A stretch of 64,000 bases of DNA from Petunia secreta (lineage: Eukaryota > Streptophyta > Magnoliopsida > Solanales > Solanaceae), in the NCBI GenBank assembly GCA_029990175.1, contig JARKIP010000017.1, forward strand, positions 34,211,001-34,275,000, given 5' to 3'. Positions 36,425-46,936 of the stretch are shown here, in pieces. A model generated the notes under the pieces. The model was not told the origin of the DNA. It saw nothing but the letters and a program-made list of their open reading frames with translations, and searched no databases. The translations under genes and the position numbers were made by a program. Each line of letters opens with the position of its first letter. Positions within the stretch are counted from its first letter, which is position 1.

Positions 36425-37114
36425 TTTTAGAAATCTGATTTCGAAAGTGACCAAAACAGAAAAATAGATGAACAGAAATATGTAGAGTTATATGTCTCGA
36501 GCTCACAAATTTCTTCTACGTCCTTAAATAATCTTATCCCCTCACTGTTGCCCAAGGTTCACGGATAAATTCTTTCCAGGATAGTATAGAACGTTCAACT
36601 TAGCGGTAGTGGCACTTCAAACCACTAAGTTATCGGAGAACTCAAAATAATGGTGCAAATCACACGATTGACTTACTTTGTTTTTGAAAGTAATGATGCA
36701 GAAAGGAAGAGGAGATATATCAGAAAATTTCAGGGTGAAAAATTCTGAAGGAATGACTATCTATTTATAGGCAACGAAATTCTGGATGAAAGGGTGTGAA
36801 GGTGACTGTTCACATTACAAGTGGCAATTCACGAAATGCAACACTTCAGGTGGGTGGCTGTTCACATTGCAAGTGACTATTCATAAAAAGCAACCTTCAG
36901 GTGGGTGGTTGTTCATATTGCAAGTGACTATTCATGAAAAATAGCCCTTCTAGAATACGTCGAAATTTTCTAGAGCGGGGAATTTTATTAAAGACAAATT
37001 ACCGTTACAAAAACAGTCACATAAAATATTAATATTAAATAAATAATTTATAAGTTGCCTTTTCATCTTCTTCCCTCATTTTCCATTCACACTACTATAC
37101 TTCAACCCCCAACA
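36425..37114 (-). repeat. copia-2 5' LTR
   Basis: Homologous to 9417-10105. TATA motif (minus CTATAAATAG) at 36761-36770 and the same three-unit array at about 36800-36950. The inner end reads TTTTAG where the other LTR reads TGTTAG, so one terminal base may be mutated. Confidence 0.72.
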
Positions 37115-38039
37115 ATCTTGTGCATTGACTTGGCAATTAAAGAGGCATCTTTATTCCTCCGAAAAGAAGTACAAGTTTCATTGAAATAAGGTAGTACAAA
37201 GGGGTGTGAATACTAGAAAGGAAACTGAATGCAGACAAACTAAAACTTTAACTAATAAATGTGTTGTCGTTGTACTAATTTCCACCAATTTTCAAAGTTT
37301 AGGTAATATATGGAACTTACCTCTACTTTCATAGGATATTTAAATATATTGTGATCCCGAATCTCTTTTAGCAGTAGCATGTACATATGTACTTTGTCAA
37401 CTGCCTTTTCTGAAAAATTATGTGTGCCATCATTTTCCTCCTCTTTTTGTTGGTATAGTATCTCTTCCATTTATATAATCACTGGCATGAAATGAATGTA
37501 ACACAACACGAATGTATTATAGTGCTTGTAGACTTCTGAGGTTGCCTATGGAATCAGGTGGAATGAATAGAGTTAAGAAAATAAATGTTCTCTAACTCCA
37601 GCACATAGATACGTTGAAACATTGTCTTGAAATGTGGATAAGCAAAACAGATGAATATTTAAAACATTAGAACTTCATATTTGAGTACAATCCAAAAAAC
37701 AATTTTCTTCAAACCAAAGTAAAAAGAAACTAAACACTCAAAAACCAATACACTAAAGATTGAGATGCTCTCATTGACGGGGCTGAAATAATCAGTAAAG
37801 TTGCAGAAGCCTGATCAATACTCCTTACATCCAAATTCGTTATTGTAAATGTCTTGAAGTGTTTTGGAGAAGATTCCACATTTGCCATTTTATTTCCATT
37901 AACAGATGCTTCTCCTGTTTCACCAAGTTGTATGACACTAAATAAGAATTATTACTTCAAGAAAAGGCAACAGGTTTATCAATCAGGATTTATTCGCATA
38001 TTTACCTTTGCGATTATGAACGGGTCGAAATTGGACATA
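37115..38039 (-). other. Downstream flank of the NBS-LRR pseudogene, with a stray LRR scrap
   Basis: No intact gene. At 37520-37561 the minus strand reads PPDSIGNLRSLQAL, a leucine-rich-repeat scrap of the same resistance-gene type, isolated from the main pseudogene. A 72-codon minus ORF at 37252-37470 has no recognisable domain. Confidence 0.5.
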
Positions 38040-38550
38040 TTATAACTTCAACCTCTCCAGGATAGCATAACAACGTCTTTCATTCTCAGGGGAATCTCCT
38101 TCAGCCGAAGACAATCTTCGATACAGGTTCTGTTAATCAGAGGCATAACACTTGTAGCTAAATTCCATTTTTCTAGGCAATCAATAATTCGAATACGAGG
38201 ACCTCCAATTGACAGAAGTAGTTATCACTGCAGGTAAATTCTTTTCCTCTGTAAGCTCTTAATAAATTGAGATTCTGTAGGTTTGGCAGCGTTCCCAGGA
38301 TAGGCATCGCATCTTCCATGAGTTCTGAGTACTCAAGCTTTTCATTGTGATGGAATTTGGAAAGATAGGCAGTTTTTCTATTCTCCCATTTAACGACAAT
38401 TTCTAGAGGTTTCGACAAGAACTAAGAAACTCAAGGGCTGGGAATGACTCATTTTGGCTACCAGTCAATATGAGAGTGTTAAGGATTTCCAAGTTGTTAA
38501 CGTTATTTAGGGAGTGCGATGTCTTGATAGCACATATATTTAATTGTTGA
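38040..38550 (-). pseudogene. CC-NBS-LRR pseudogene, 3' LRR segment
   Basis: Resumes at the copia-3 insertion site with SLNNVNNLEILNTLIL and continues through KLPIFPNSIT, then after a frameshift HNEKLEYSELMEDAMPILGT and LPNLQNLNLLRAYRGKEF, then after another frameshift MPLINRTCIEDCLRLKEIP and RMKDV, typical of the very C-terminal end of R1/RPP13-like proteins. At least one stop (TAG at about 38404) and two frameshifts. Continues the segments at 45922-46936 and 48279-48924. Confidence 0.75.
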
Positions 38551-38988
38551 TGTTAGAAATTAATAACGGTAACAGGAACATGAATTGTGTACCTGTTAAC
38601 ACCACAGCGGAAGATTGTATTTATCACCTTGCAATTGCCCAAGTCTACTTTGAATCACTAGGAAACAAAGTTTAATTGTCACCAACTAAATGCATTCCTT
38701 TTGTTTTGTGTCTTTTTGGTGGAATAATAAGAAGAGTGGAAAAGTTACATATTCTTCTTTTGTTTCTTCTTCTTATATATAATATAAAGAAGTTGGAAGA
38801 AGATAATGTAACTTCCCATTATCTTCCCCACTCCCCCACTTCCCCACTCCCCCACTTTTGCATATTCCTTTAGTGGAGGGATGTGGTGGAATGTGGTAAC
38901 TTCCTTTAACCACATATTCTTATTTCTCCTAACCGGGTCGGATCAGCCCAATTGGAGCGACCCATGACCCGTGATCCATATTCTTACA
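38551..38988 (-). repeat. copia-3 3' LTR (438 bp)
   Basis: TG...CA ends (minus: TGTAAGAATATGG ... TAACA). Contains a CCCCACTC/CCCCACTT repeat at about 38827-38858, with one unit more than the partner. Possible TATA (minus CTTTATATTATATATAAG) at about 38771-38788. The purine run AGTGGGAGA at 38989-38997 is the polypurine tract. Confidence 0.9.
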
Positions 38989-40049
38989 TCTCCCACTTCG
39001 CTCATAGTGGGCTGGATCCACAACACAAAAACAAAATCATACACGCAAATAGTTCGTGCGACCTGCGAGCATTAATAAGAGCTAAACCTGTTAAGGTTGT
39101 ACAATAGCTCCATAAAGAAATCCAATCACATGCGGAAAAGGATTCACTACTAACATGAGGATCTTATTACTCGCAATACCCCAGACATCATTCGCTACTC
39201 TGGTAGCTACTTATCTGATCCCTCAACCTCGATTGAGGCAAACTCGAGTTCCTATTTAACTTAGTATCACAATTACACTTGAAACTCTCATGGCAAATGT
39301 AATGGTCGACCTGTGAATATAAGTTAATTTATAAATCATTCTAATTGTCTTCCCTTTCTACTCGAATCTATTCATCCCAAATCAGCTGCTTTCCTAGACA
39401 TGCACCGCATTGCCGAATCACTCGTGGCTATTAGTAACATGCTAAAGTAGCAACACAGATTTGTACTTCAAGAGACAGTAAAAGGTCAAAGGGTATTCTA
39501 ATGAAAATCAAATTGATTTTTCTTAGGGTCTCACACAATGAAGAAGCAGGGATCCATTCTTCTATTACCCTATTGGTCGATCAGCACACATGGTATGAAA
39601 CACGTGCTACGGTGTTCTTGCCTAATTTTGGCGCGTGTGTCTCATTTCTAAATATATAAACACCGTACAGATCTTGATCTAGACACTTCTGAATGTCTAA
39701 CCTGAGTTTTTCTTCAAACAATCCTCAGATCCATTAATTTATGAAAAACTCACATCTGGCTTACGAAACAAGTCATATAGGATATACAAATCCATAAGTC
39801 TGAAATCTAATCAAGACCGACCATTTAAACTATTTATGACCTTGTACAATTCAAGGTTCCAATTGGTCTCATCCCTGCACGTTCCTCGACGTCAGAGGCG
39901 ATTGCCCGTGTGAGAGAGCCGATCTCGCGACTTGTTCGACACACTTATCACAAATAAATTCCATCACATGCACATGAGATTTAATACAAACTCAATCATA
40001 TATATAGATGAGTATAACATTCAAATTGTTCTACAATACATAAATTTAG
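38989..40049 (-). other. copia-3 3' region without ORF
   Basis: About 1.06 kb between RNase H and the LTR with no supported gene; unusually long for a copia 3' untranslated region. Confidence 0.6.
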
Positions 40050-42863
40050 TCATATCCTACGCAAACCTAGAGCCATTACATGTTTCTCAAACTGGTCTCT
40101 AGATATTGCCTTTGTAAAAGGATCAGCTACCATTTTTAGTGTAGGCATGTATTGTATTGGAACTTCACCACTTGCAACTATGTTTCTCAAGTACTTATAC
40201 TTGGTATCAATGTGTTTGGTCTTTTCATGATGCTTAGGATCTTTTATAAAATCAATAGCCGCCTGACTATCACAATATAAAATTATCGATCCTTGAGGAT
40301 TCTTTGCAATATCTAGATGCTCAAAGAATCTCTTCAACCAAACAGCTTCTTGTACTGCATATGTATAAGCTACAAACTCAGCTTCCATAGTTGAAAGAGC
40401 AATACAAGTTTGTTTCTTACTTTTCCATGAAATGGCCCCACCATTTAGTAAGAAAGCATATCCAGATGTTGACTTTCGTTCATCCAAGTCACCAGCCCAA
40501 TCAGCATCTGTATAACCTCTCAACATCAAATCAGATCCACCATAGCACAGTGAATAATCTGCAGTTCCTTTCAGGTATCGAAATATCCTCTTCACTGCTT
40601 TCCAATGATCTCTTCCAGGATTGGATTGATACCTGCTAACTAGACCTACGGCATAACAGATATCAGGGCGAGTACACAACATAGCGTACATCAAGCTCCC
40701 GATAGCACTTGAGTATGGAACTCGAGACATTTCATCCTTCTCTCTTTGCGTCTGTGGACACATTTCAAGACATAAAGCTTCACCTTTCGCTACAGGAGTA
40801 TCCATGGGTTTGCACTCACTCATCCGAAAGCGTTCCAGAATTTTCTTTATATATGTTTCTTGAGACAGACTCAATAATTTCTTGGAATGGTTTCTTTGGA
40901 TCTTAACTCCTAGGATATAGTCTGCTTCACCCATATCTTTCATGTCAAATGACTTTGAAAGCCATGACTTGATAATCTTTAGATACTCCAAATTATTTCC
41001 AGCCATCAATATATCATCCACGTAAAGAGAAAGAATTACAAACATATCATTGGACCTTTTAACATAAATGCAATGGTCTTCATCAAACATAGTAAAATCA
41101 TATGAGATCATTTCTTTATGAAATCTCAAGTACCATTGCCTTGAAGACTGCTTTAGACCATAAATAGATCTTTTCAATTTACAGACCTTATTTTCTTGGC
41201 CCTTAACGATGAAACCTACAGGTTGTTCCATGTAGATCTCCTCGTTCAATTCTCCATTGAGAAAAGCTGTCTTTACGTCCATTTGGTGTAATTCTAGATC
41301 CAAACGCGCAACAATAGCTAAAAGTAAGCGAATTGAGGTAAACTTCACAACTGGCGAAAAAGTATCCTCATAATCAATTCCTGCTTGCTGAGTAAAGCCT
41401 TTTGCTACCAGTCGTGCCTTGTATCTTTCTATCGATCCATCCGCTTTACGTTTAATTTTCAGAACCCATTTGTTCTTAATTGCTTTACGCTCAGGCGGAA
41501 GATCAACTAAGTCCCAGACTTTGTTGGTTCTCATGGACTCTAACTCTTCTTTCATTGCTTTCATCCACTCATCCTTTTCAGGGCTCGATAAAGCCTCGGC
41601 AATGGAATTTGGTTCATTCTCTTCCGATGCCGATACCAGGAAAACATAATCCTCTATATCATAAGTACGTTTAGGTACACCTTTCCTGGTACTCTTTCTT
41701 AATTGAAACACAGATTCACAAGAAGGATCTTGTATTGAAAAGCTCCCACTCGGATCAGCACCATACTCTTGATCAATTAGATCATCAAATATATCAGAAG
41801 ACACTTGCTGACCATTTGAGTTCAACATTTCATAAAGAGGCTCTCCATCCTTTACTTCACCCTTCTTAGGAAAATCATTTTCTAAAAATGTGACATCTCG
41901 TGATTCAATTTCAGTAACACTTCCATCCTCCAATTCACCAATAAACACATACGCTTTGGAGTGTTCTGAGTATCTTATAAAGATACATTTCTTGCCTTTT
42001 GGACCCAGTTTACCAAACTTGTTAAAAGAATCTTTTATGAATGCAGCACAACCCCAAGGTCGTAAATAATCCAAGTTTGGTTTCTGGCCGGTCCATAGCT
42101 CATAAGGAGTGGAAGGAACTGACTTAGAAGGCACTCTATTCAATATATAGGCTGCAGTTAATAACGCATCTCCCCAAAAAGAGATAGGTAAATTAGCTTG
42201 CGCCATCATTGATCTTGTCATATCCAATAGAGTTCTATTCCTCCTTTCTGCTACACCATTTTGCTGAGGTGTATAAGGAATAGTTAATTGTCTGGTGATT
42301 CCTTTTTCACTACACAAGTCAATAAATTGTCTTGAAAGATATTCACGCCCTCTATCAGTTCTTAGAGTTTTTATACTCTTGTCTAATTGATTCTCAACCT
42401 CATTCATGTATCGTTTGAAGCACTCAAGTGCTTCGGATTTATGAGAAATCAAATAAACATAACCAAAACGCGTGAAATCATCAATAAACGTAATGAAGTA
42501 TAAGGCACCAGATCTTGCCTTCACGTTCATTGGACCACAGATATCTGAATGGATTAATTGCAATGGAAAGTCAGCTCTCTTAGCCTTCCCAAAAGGTTTA
42601 CGTGTAATCTTTCCGGCAAGACATTGTTCACAAGTTGGCATTTTAATTTTCGAGAAAGAACTCAAGTGTCCTTCCTTTACCAATCTATTCATTCGATCTT
42701 GCCCAATGTGACCTAATCTAGCATGCCATGTAATAATGTCAACATCTCTATTACTAGAAGTACATGCCATAACACAACGGTCCACATAATAGTCATAAGT
42801 AGAAGGATTACAACTTAATACAAAGAAACCATCGTAAAGATGTCCAGAACCATAAAAAAACAT
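40050..42863 (-). CDS. pol: copia-3 integrase, reverse transcriptase and RNase H
   Basis: 938 codons without interruption. Order: pre-integrase (TWHARLGHIGQDRMNRL, CEQCLAGK), integrase core (LIHSDICGPMN; TLRTDRGREYLS; IPYTPQQNGVAERRNRT, all three acidic residues present; DRGGEY usually has G where R stands here), linker with STRKGVPKRTYD, RT (NKWVLKIKRKADGS, HQMDVKTAFLNGEL, LSLYVDDILMAGN), RNase H (YTDADWAGDLDERKSTSGYA, CIALSTMEAEFVAY, YCDSQAAIDFIKD), tail DPFTKAI. Together with gag-protease it would be one polyprotein. The join lies in a run of seven T at about 42853-42860, where this copy has one base too many or too few. Confidence 0.92.
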   Translation of the reverse strand: MFFYGSGHLYDGFFVLSCNPSTYDYYVDRCVMACTSSNRDVDIITWHARLGHIGQDRMNRLVKEGHLSSFSKIKMPTCEQCLAGKITRKPFGKAKRADFPLQLIHSDICGPMNVKARSGALYFITFIDDFTRFGYVYLISHKSEALECFKRYMNEVENQLDKSIKTLRTDRGREYLSRQFIDLCSEKGITRQLTIPYTPQQNGVAERRNRTLLDMTRSMMAQANLPISFWGDALLTAAYILNRVPSKSVPSTPYELWTGQKPNLDYLRPWGCAAFIKDSFNKFGKLGPKGKKCIFIRYSEHSKAYVFIGELEDGSVTEIESRDVTFLENDFPKKGEVKDGEPLYEMLNSNGQQVSSDIFDDLIDQEYGADPSGSFSIQDPSCESVFQLRKSTRKGVPKRTYDIEDYVFLVSASEENEPNSIAEALSSPEKDEWMKAMKEELESMRTNKVWDLVDLPPERKAIKNKWVLKIKRKADGSIERYKARLVAKGFTQQAGIDYEDTFSPVVKFTSIRLLLAIVARLDLELHQMDVKTAFLNGELNEEIYMEQPVGFIVKGQENKVCKLKRSIYGLKQSSRQWYLRFHKEMISYDFTMFDEDHCIYVKRSNDMFVILSLYVDDILMAGNNLEYLKIIKSWLSKSFDMKDMGEADYILGVKIQRNHSKKLLSLSQETYIKKILERFRMSECKPMDTPVAKGEALCLEMCPQTQREKDEMSRVPYSSAIGSLMYAMLCTRPDICYAVGLVSRYQSNPGRDHWKAVKRIFRYLKGTADYSLCYGGSDLMLRGYTDADWAGDLDERKSTSGYAFLLNGGAISWKSKKQTCIALSTMEAEFVAYTYAVQEAVWLKRFFEHLDIAKNPQGSIILYCDSQAAIDFIKDPKHHEKTKHIDTKYKYLRNIVASGEVPIQYMPTLKMVADPFTKAISRDQFEKHVMALGLRRI

Positions 42864-44085
42864 TGTCTTGAGTAATTCTCACAACATTGCGACTAAAGTT
42901 TAAACAGAAACCTAAATTAAGAAGGACAGACACAGATATTAAGTTCCGTCGAATTTCTGGAGCATATAGGACGTCATGCAACATCAAAGTACGGCCACCA
43001 CGCATGTCAATCCTGCAAGTGCCAAGACCTTTGACTTCAACCTTCGCATTATTTCCTACATATATCCACCTTGATCCAGATGGAACTCGACGGTACTCCA
43101 CAAACGCTTCTCGATCACGGGTCACATGGTCGGTGGCCCCTGAGTCTACAATCCACACAGGATAAGATTCAGTTAATAAAACGGTGCTAGAAACAAATGT
43201 AGCACTTAGAGATGCGTTTTGAAATGCTACCTTTTTCGGCTCAGTGCATTCACGAGCAAAGTGTCCCGGCACTTGGCAGTTGTAGCATTTCATCTTGCTC
43301 TTGTCTTTCTTATTAAAGAACCGTTTTCCCTTCTTAGGGTTTGGTTTGTTTCTCTTCTTTGAGGGTCCCTCACCAGTCTCCTTGCCCTTTCTGCCTTTCT
43401 TCCAATCATTTTTACGCTTGAATCCTGAAGCCTTTTTACCACTTGATTCTGCCACATAGGCAGTGGGTATAGCTTTTGCAACACCAAGCCGCTCATCTTC
43501 AAGTTCAACATGGCGAGCAACATCACCAAAAGTTTTGATGCTGTCATTGTGGGTCAAGTTTACTTTCAGATGTTTCCAATTACTTGGAAGAGACCGGATC
43601 ACTGCCTGAACCTGCTGCTCATCAGAGAGAATATGACCAGCACTTTTGAGTTGAGCTATCATGTTTGACATCACCCTAAGGTGTTGTTTGACACTGTGGT
43701 CATGACACTTCTTGTAAGTGTCAAATTTGATAGTCAGCTGTCTAAGGCGGGTCACTGTAGTACCCCCATATGTTTCTCTCAAATGTGCCCACATGGCATG
43801 AGTAGTAGGGAATTGTTCACACTCGTGAATGAAATCATCCACAACCGAGCTTACAATGATTCCACGTGCAGTGGCATCTTTTTTTTTCCAAGAATTGTAA
43901 GCCTCAAGATCCCTCCTATGTTGGGCAGTGTTACCCTCCTCTGGGCAAACCATGACATGGTTAATAGCTTCTAAAGCATCTTGCTCTTCCAGCACATACC
44001 ACATCTTACGGCTCCAAATATCATAATTTTCGCCGTTTAGTTTGTCACCCTTGTTTAAGTCAGCAATGATAGTTTTTGATGCCAT
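42808..44085 (-). CDS. gag-pro: copia-3 gag and protease
   Basis: I take the start at MASKTIIADLNKG (44085) rather than the longer ORF start at 44154, because this matches copia gag N-termini. Gag core (UBN2-type) at residues 10-210 (NYDIWSRKMWYVLEE, LRQLTIKFDTYK), a lysine-rich stretch 218-266, zinc knuckle CYNCQVPGHFAREC at 267-280, protease WIVDSGATDHV at about 311-321 with intact DSG, and YAPEIRRNLISVSVLL. The last codons, after the T run near 42855, are out of frame and not native. Intact apart from that. Confidence 0.9.
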   Translation of the reverse strand: MASKTIIADLNKGDKLNGENYDIWSRKMWYVLEEQDALEAINHVMVCPEEGNTAQHRRDLEAYNSWKKKDATARGIIVSSVVDDFIHECEQFPTTHAMWAHLRETYGGTTVTRLRQLTIKFDTYKKCHDHSVKQHLRVMSNMIAQLKSAGHILSDEQQVQAVIRSLPSNWKHLKVNLTHNDSIKTFGDVARHVELEDERLGVAKAIPTAYVAESSGKKASGFKRKNDWKKGRKGKETGEGPSKKRNKPNPKKGKRFFNKKDKSKMKCYNCQVPGHFARECTEPKKVAFQNASLSATFVSSTVLLTESYPVWIVDSGATDHVTRDREAFVEYRRVPSGSRWIYVGNNAKVEVKGLGTCRIDMRGGRTLMLHDVLYAPEIRRNLISVSVLLNLGFCLNFSRNVVRITQDNVFLWFWTSLRWFLCIKL

Positions 44086-44408
44086 AGTCTGTTTAAATGA
44101 AACAATAATGCAAGTGTATTTATTACTCATCATTCTCGCATGTGATATGCACACTTAGGCAAATCAATTAAATAAAATATTAATTTTACACTTAGTATAG
44201 AATCGAAAGGTTACTAAGTTTCCATTCATCATCTACAACTAAATGTTCAACTAATATTTTATAAAATCATTTCTCATAGTGTGTATCTCGTTAAGATATT
44301 CAATATCATGTCATACTTATTTTTTTAATTGCCACACATAAAAAATTAAACAAATAAAATGACATGTAATCTTGCAAACAAATAAAAAAGTTTCATTAAA
44401 AAAAAAAA

Positions 44409-44858
44409 TTACAAGTAGTTGTAGAAACGATTCTCCCACTCGGCTTCAAATTTAACAATATAAACCCAAAAAGGTTCACTTGGCCAAACCTCGTGATAAA
44501 TATCAGTTAAAATGCTACCTAAAGGTTCTCCAAGTGAATCTACTAAAATTGCTAAGGCTTCCCAATCATAAAGTTCAATTTCGCCAATAGCATCAATTAG
44601 TGCATTTCGGGTAAACTGATAATGTTCAATTTGATCAGCTAGTGAAGCCCTAAGCTCTCTAAATTTCTTTTCTCTTTCTCTTCATATAGCCCTTGCATCC
44701 CTTAGCACATTTTGCATCGTCCTGGAAACATCATTCCTTATGACTTCACGTCCTCGGGAATATGTCATACGATGACGTACTCTTCTACGTTGTCCTCTTG
44801 CTCGATTTCCAATACCACTCCCACTTGGAGCAAGTCGAGCTTGTCCCTGTTCAGCCAT
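44409..44858 (-). pseudogene. copia-3 leader ORF upstream of gag, one in-frame stop
   Basis: Starts MAEQGQARLAPSGSG at 44858 and can be read in one frame to TAA at 44409 (149 residues) except for one TGA at 44682-44684, which a single C-to-T change from CGA would explain. Residues 1-58 are arginine-rich (RARGQRRRVRHRMTY). The second half is acidic and aromatic (EIELYDWEALAILVDSLGEP; YHEVWPSEPFWVYIVKFEAE). No family recognised. It lies between the primer site and gag, in gag orientation. It could be an accessory protein of this copia lineage, or a captured or chance ORF; codon-like third-position variation cannot be judged from one copy. Confidence 0.5.
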
Positions 44859-45014
44859 TTCTGAAATAGGAACAATGAAACAATAAGAATGGACATACCA
44901 TTCAATATGACAACATATGTCACAACTTGTAGAAGAATGCATGTAAGGGTTGTATACCATCATAATAGTTTGGCTATTACGAAGTCATTCGAAGAGAAAC
45001 ACATTTATTGGCAG

Positions 45015-45262
45015 AACTTCAACACTTCATATCTCACTCATTTTAAATCCGTTTATCATCATATGATATATCAACGGAAAGCTTGTGATGAGTAGATTAT
45101 GAAAATATATAACCCATATTTTAATTCTAAACCAGTAATTTGCAGAAATCAAATTACAGAACGCAGTTTTTTATAAAACTGTCCAATTTTCAGCATAACT
45201 TCAAAAATTCATATCTTACTCGTTTTAAATCCGTTTTTGATGTATAATATATCAACGGAAAG
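45015..45262. repeat. Direct repeat in copia-3 leader
   Basis: Two copies of about 66 bp (45015-45080 and 45197-45262) sharing AACTTCAA, TTTTAAATCCGTTT and ATATATCAACGGAAAG. Confidence 0.7.
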
Positions 45263-45478
45263 TTCCAAACGAGTACAATCTAAAAAAAATATGTATCATG
45301 TCGAAAATGTTTTATGGGCTAGACTAATTTTAATTTTCAGACATTATATTATGCTGTTAACATTCAATATTTTCATCAACCACTATGAAACTTTTGTCTA
45401 TTATTTTCTTTTCATGTTTTGTACACATACAAAAAGAAAAAATAAAACATCGGCATTAAGTTGGAATAATTAACCTGG

Positions 45479-45490
45479 CTCTGATACCAA
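45479..45490 (-). other. Primer binding site of copia-3 (tRNA-iMet)
   Basis: Minus strand TGGTATCAGAGCC, one base inside the LTR end at 45492; exact match to the standard plant copia primer site. Confidence 0.88.
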
Positions 45491-45491
45491 T

Positions 45492-45921
45492 TGTTAGAAA
45501 TTAATAACGGTAACAGGAACATGAATTGTGTACCTGTTAACACCACAGCGGAAGATTGTATTTATCACCTTGTAATTGCCCAAGTCTACTTTGAATCACT
45601 AGGAAACAAAGTTTAATTGTCACCAACTAAATGCCTTCCTTTTGTTTTGTGTCTTTTTGGTGGAATAATAAGAAGAGTGGAAAAGTTACATCTTCTTCTT
45701 TTGTTTCTTCTTCTTATATATAATATAAAGAAGTTGGAAGAAGATAATGTAACTTCCCATTATCTTCCCCACTCCCCCACTCCCCCACTTTTGCATATTC
45801 CTTTAGTGGAGGGATGTGGTGGAATGTGGTAACTTCCTTTAACCACATATTCTTATTTCTCCTAACCGGGTCGGATCAGCCCAATTGGAGCGACCCATGA
45901 CCCGTGATCCATATTCTTACA
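45492..45921 (-). repeat. copia-3 5' LTR (430 bp)
   Basis: Pair of 38551-38988, with one fewer 8-bp CCCCACTT-type unit and three substitutions. Confidence 0.92.
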
Positions 45922-46936
45922 GTTGAAGATTGACCAAGTCAATAGGGTCAACATGTTTCCACTGATCACAAGAAATGTATAAAAGAACTTGAAAGACTTG
46001 TTTGTTTATATGTTGTAGGGGTTCTGTATATGGAACAACAAGATGTCTAAGATTTATTAAGTTACATATGTCAGGAGGTAGTCGACAGAAGGTCTTAAAG
46101 ACATGGAGTGTCTATAAATTCTTGAAGTTACCGATGGAGGAGGGGATTGTACAGTTGTCAACCATAAGTGTTTGAGGTGGTACAAACTTCCTATGGAATC
46201 AGGTAGTGTAGTGTCCAAATTATCCTCCAAGTGCAACCCATATAAATGTTGGAACAACTTTATTTGATCCAGCCTAGGGATTTCTCGATCAAAGAATGTG
46301 ATTGACCTTAAGTTCAAGTTGGAAAAATCAAGTGGGAGGTACCTTTGTGCTTGACCATGAATGACATGTCTGAAGCATAAGAAAGATATCGAATGCTTTC
46401 TCGAATCATAAATTTCAAAAAAGTTTACCTCCAATGTCTTTTGTACGGCAAGATTCCGAAGTAGATCATGAATCCTACACCCACTAACTTCTTCCCAATA
46501 TGTATGTGCCACTTGAATTATGTTTCGGCTTATGAACTCATTCAAGAAGTCCTTAGCGACATCCTTCACCTTTTTCCATTCTTCTGGCCCTGATTTATGT
46601 GAAAGTATCCCACTTAATACAATAATTGCAAGAGGTAAGCCTCTACACTTTTCCACCATAGCCTTAGCTAGTCTTTCCATTTCGGGGACCATTGATGAAT
46701 ATCAAGCAGATTCTTGTGAAAAAGGTCCCAACTTTCTTCTTGTGTTAGGAAATGAAGTCTATGGACACAACCTTTTATTTTTTCAGCCACATCCTCCTTC
46801 CGCATTGTAATAATAACTCTGCTGCCTTTGTTGCTATTCGGGAATGCTCTTTTCAGACTTTCCCAAGCTTCTATACTCCATACATCATCGAACACAAGGT
46901 ATTTTTGTTCTTTGAGTAGATTCCGAAGGTAACTTT
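45922..46936 (-). pseudogene. CC-NBS-LRR pseudogene, NB-ARC to first LRRs
   Basis: Begins at the solo-LTR site with YLRNLLKEQKYLVFDDVW (kinase-2), then GSRVIITMRKEDVAEKI (RNBS-B), LHFLTQEESWDLFHKN and CRGLPLAIIVLSG (GLPL). A stop/frame change lies near 46690. After EEWKKVKD the sequence jumps to VAKDFLNEF and then GCRIHDLLRNLA (MHD region). Relative to R1/RPP13-like proteins, about 80 residues of ARC sequence (containing the FLYFGIFPED-type RNBS-D) are missing at that point, in frame. LRRs follow (LRSITFFDREIP, LPDSIGSLYHLKHLWL), then a frameshift, and the segment ends at the copia-3 insertion. Non-functional. Confidence 0.82.

Larger units (their letters stand above)
9417..37114 (-). mobile_element. 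Ty1/copia element (copia-2), split by the Ogre element
   Basis: Two homologous LTRs (9417-10105 and 36425-37114) bracket gag and pre-integrase sequences on the right and integrase, RT and RNase H on the left, all on the minus strand. The 21.4-kb Ogre element sits inside its integrase. Removing it together with one GTATG duplication rejoins the integrase frame exactly at the block L-I-H-T / H-T-D-I. The order integrase before RT is Ty1/copia; motif style resembles Tork/TNT1 relatives. LTRs differ by roughly 5-7% in the parts I compared by eye, so it is older than the Ogre inside it. Outer flanks ttctt/atctt match 4 of 5, so the exact ends are uncertain. Confidence 0.85.
38551..45921 (-). mobile_element. 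Young, nearly intact Ty1/copia element (copia-3), 7,371 bp
   Basis: LTRs 38551-38988 and 45492-45921 start TGTTAGAAATTAATAACGG and end ATATTCTTACA on the plus strand. Perfect target duplication GTTGA at 38546-38550 and 45922-45926. Order on the minus strand: LTR, iMet primer site, leader with an extra ORF, gag-protease, integrase, RT, RNase H, about 1-kb 3' region, LTR. The LTRs differ by three substitutions and one 8-bp unit (under 1%), so the insertion is recent. One single-base frameshift separates gag-protease from the rest of pol. Inserted in the LRR region of the resistance pseudogene. Confidence 0.93.

Noticed and set aside
40050..45921. copia-3 as an endogenous pararetrovirus or envelope-bearing element
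   Set aside because: Integrase before RT, TG...CA LTRs with target duplication, and no movement, coat or envelope-like protein in the 3' region.
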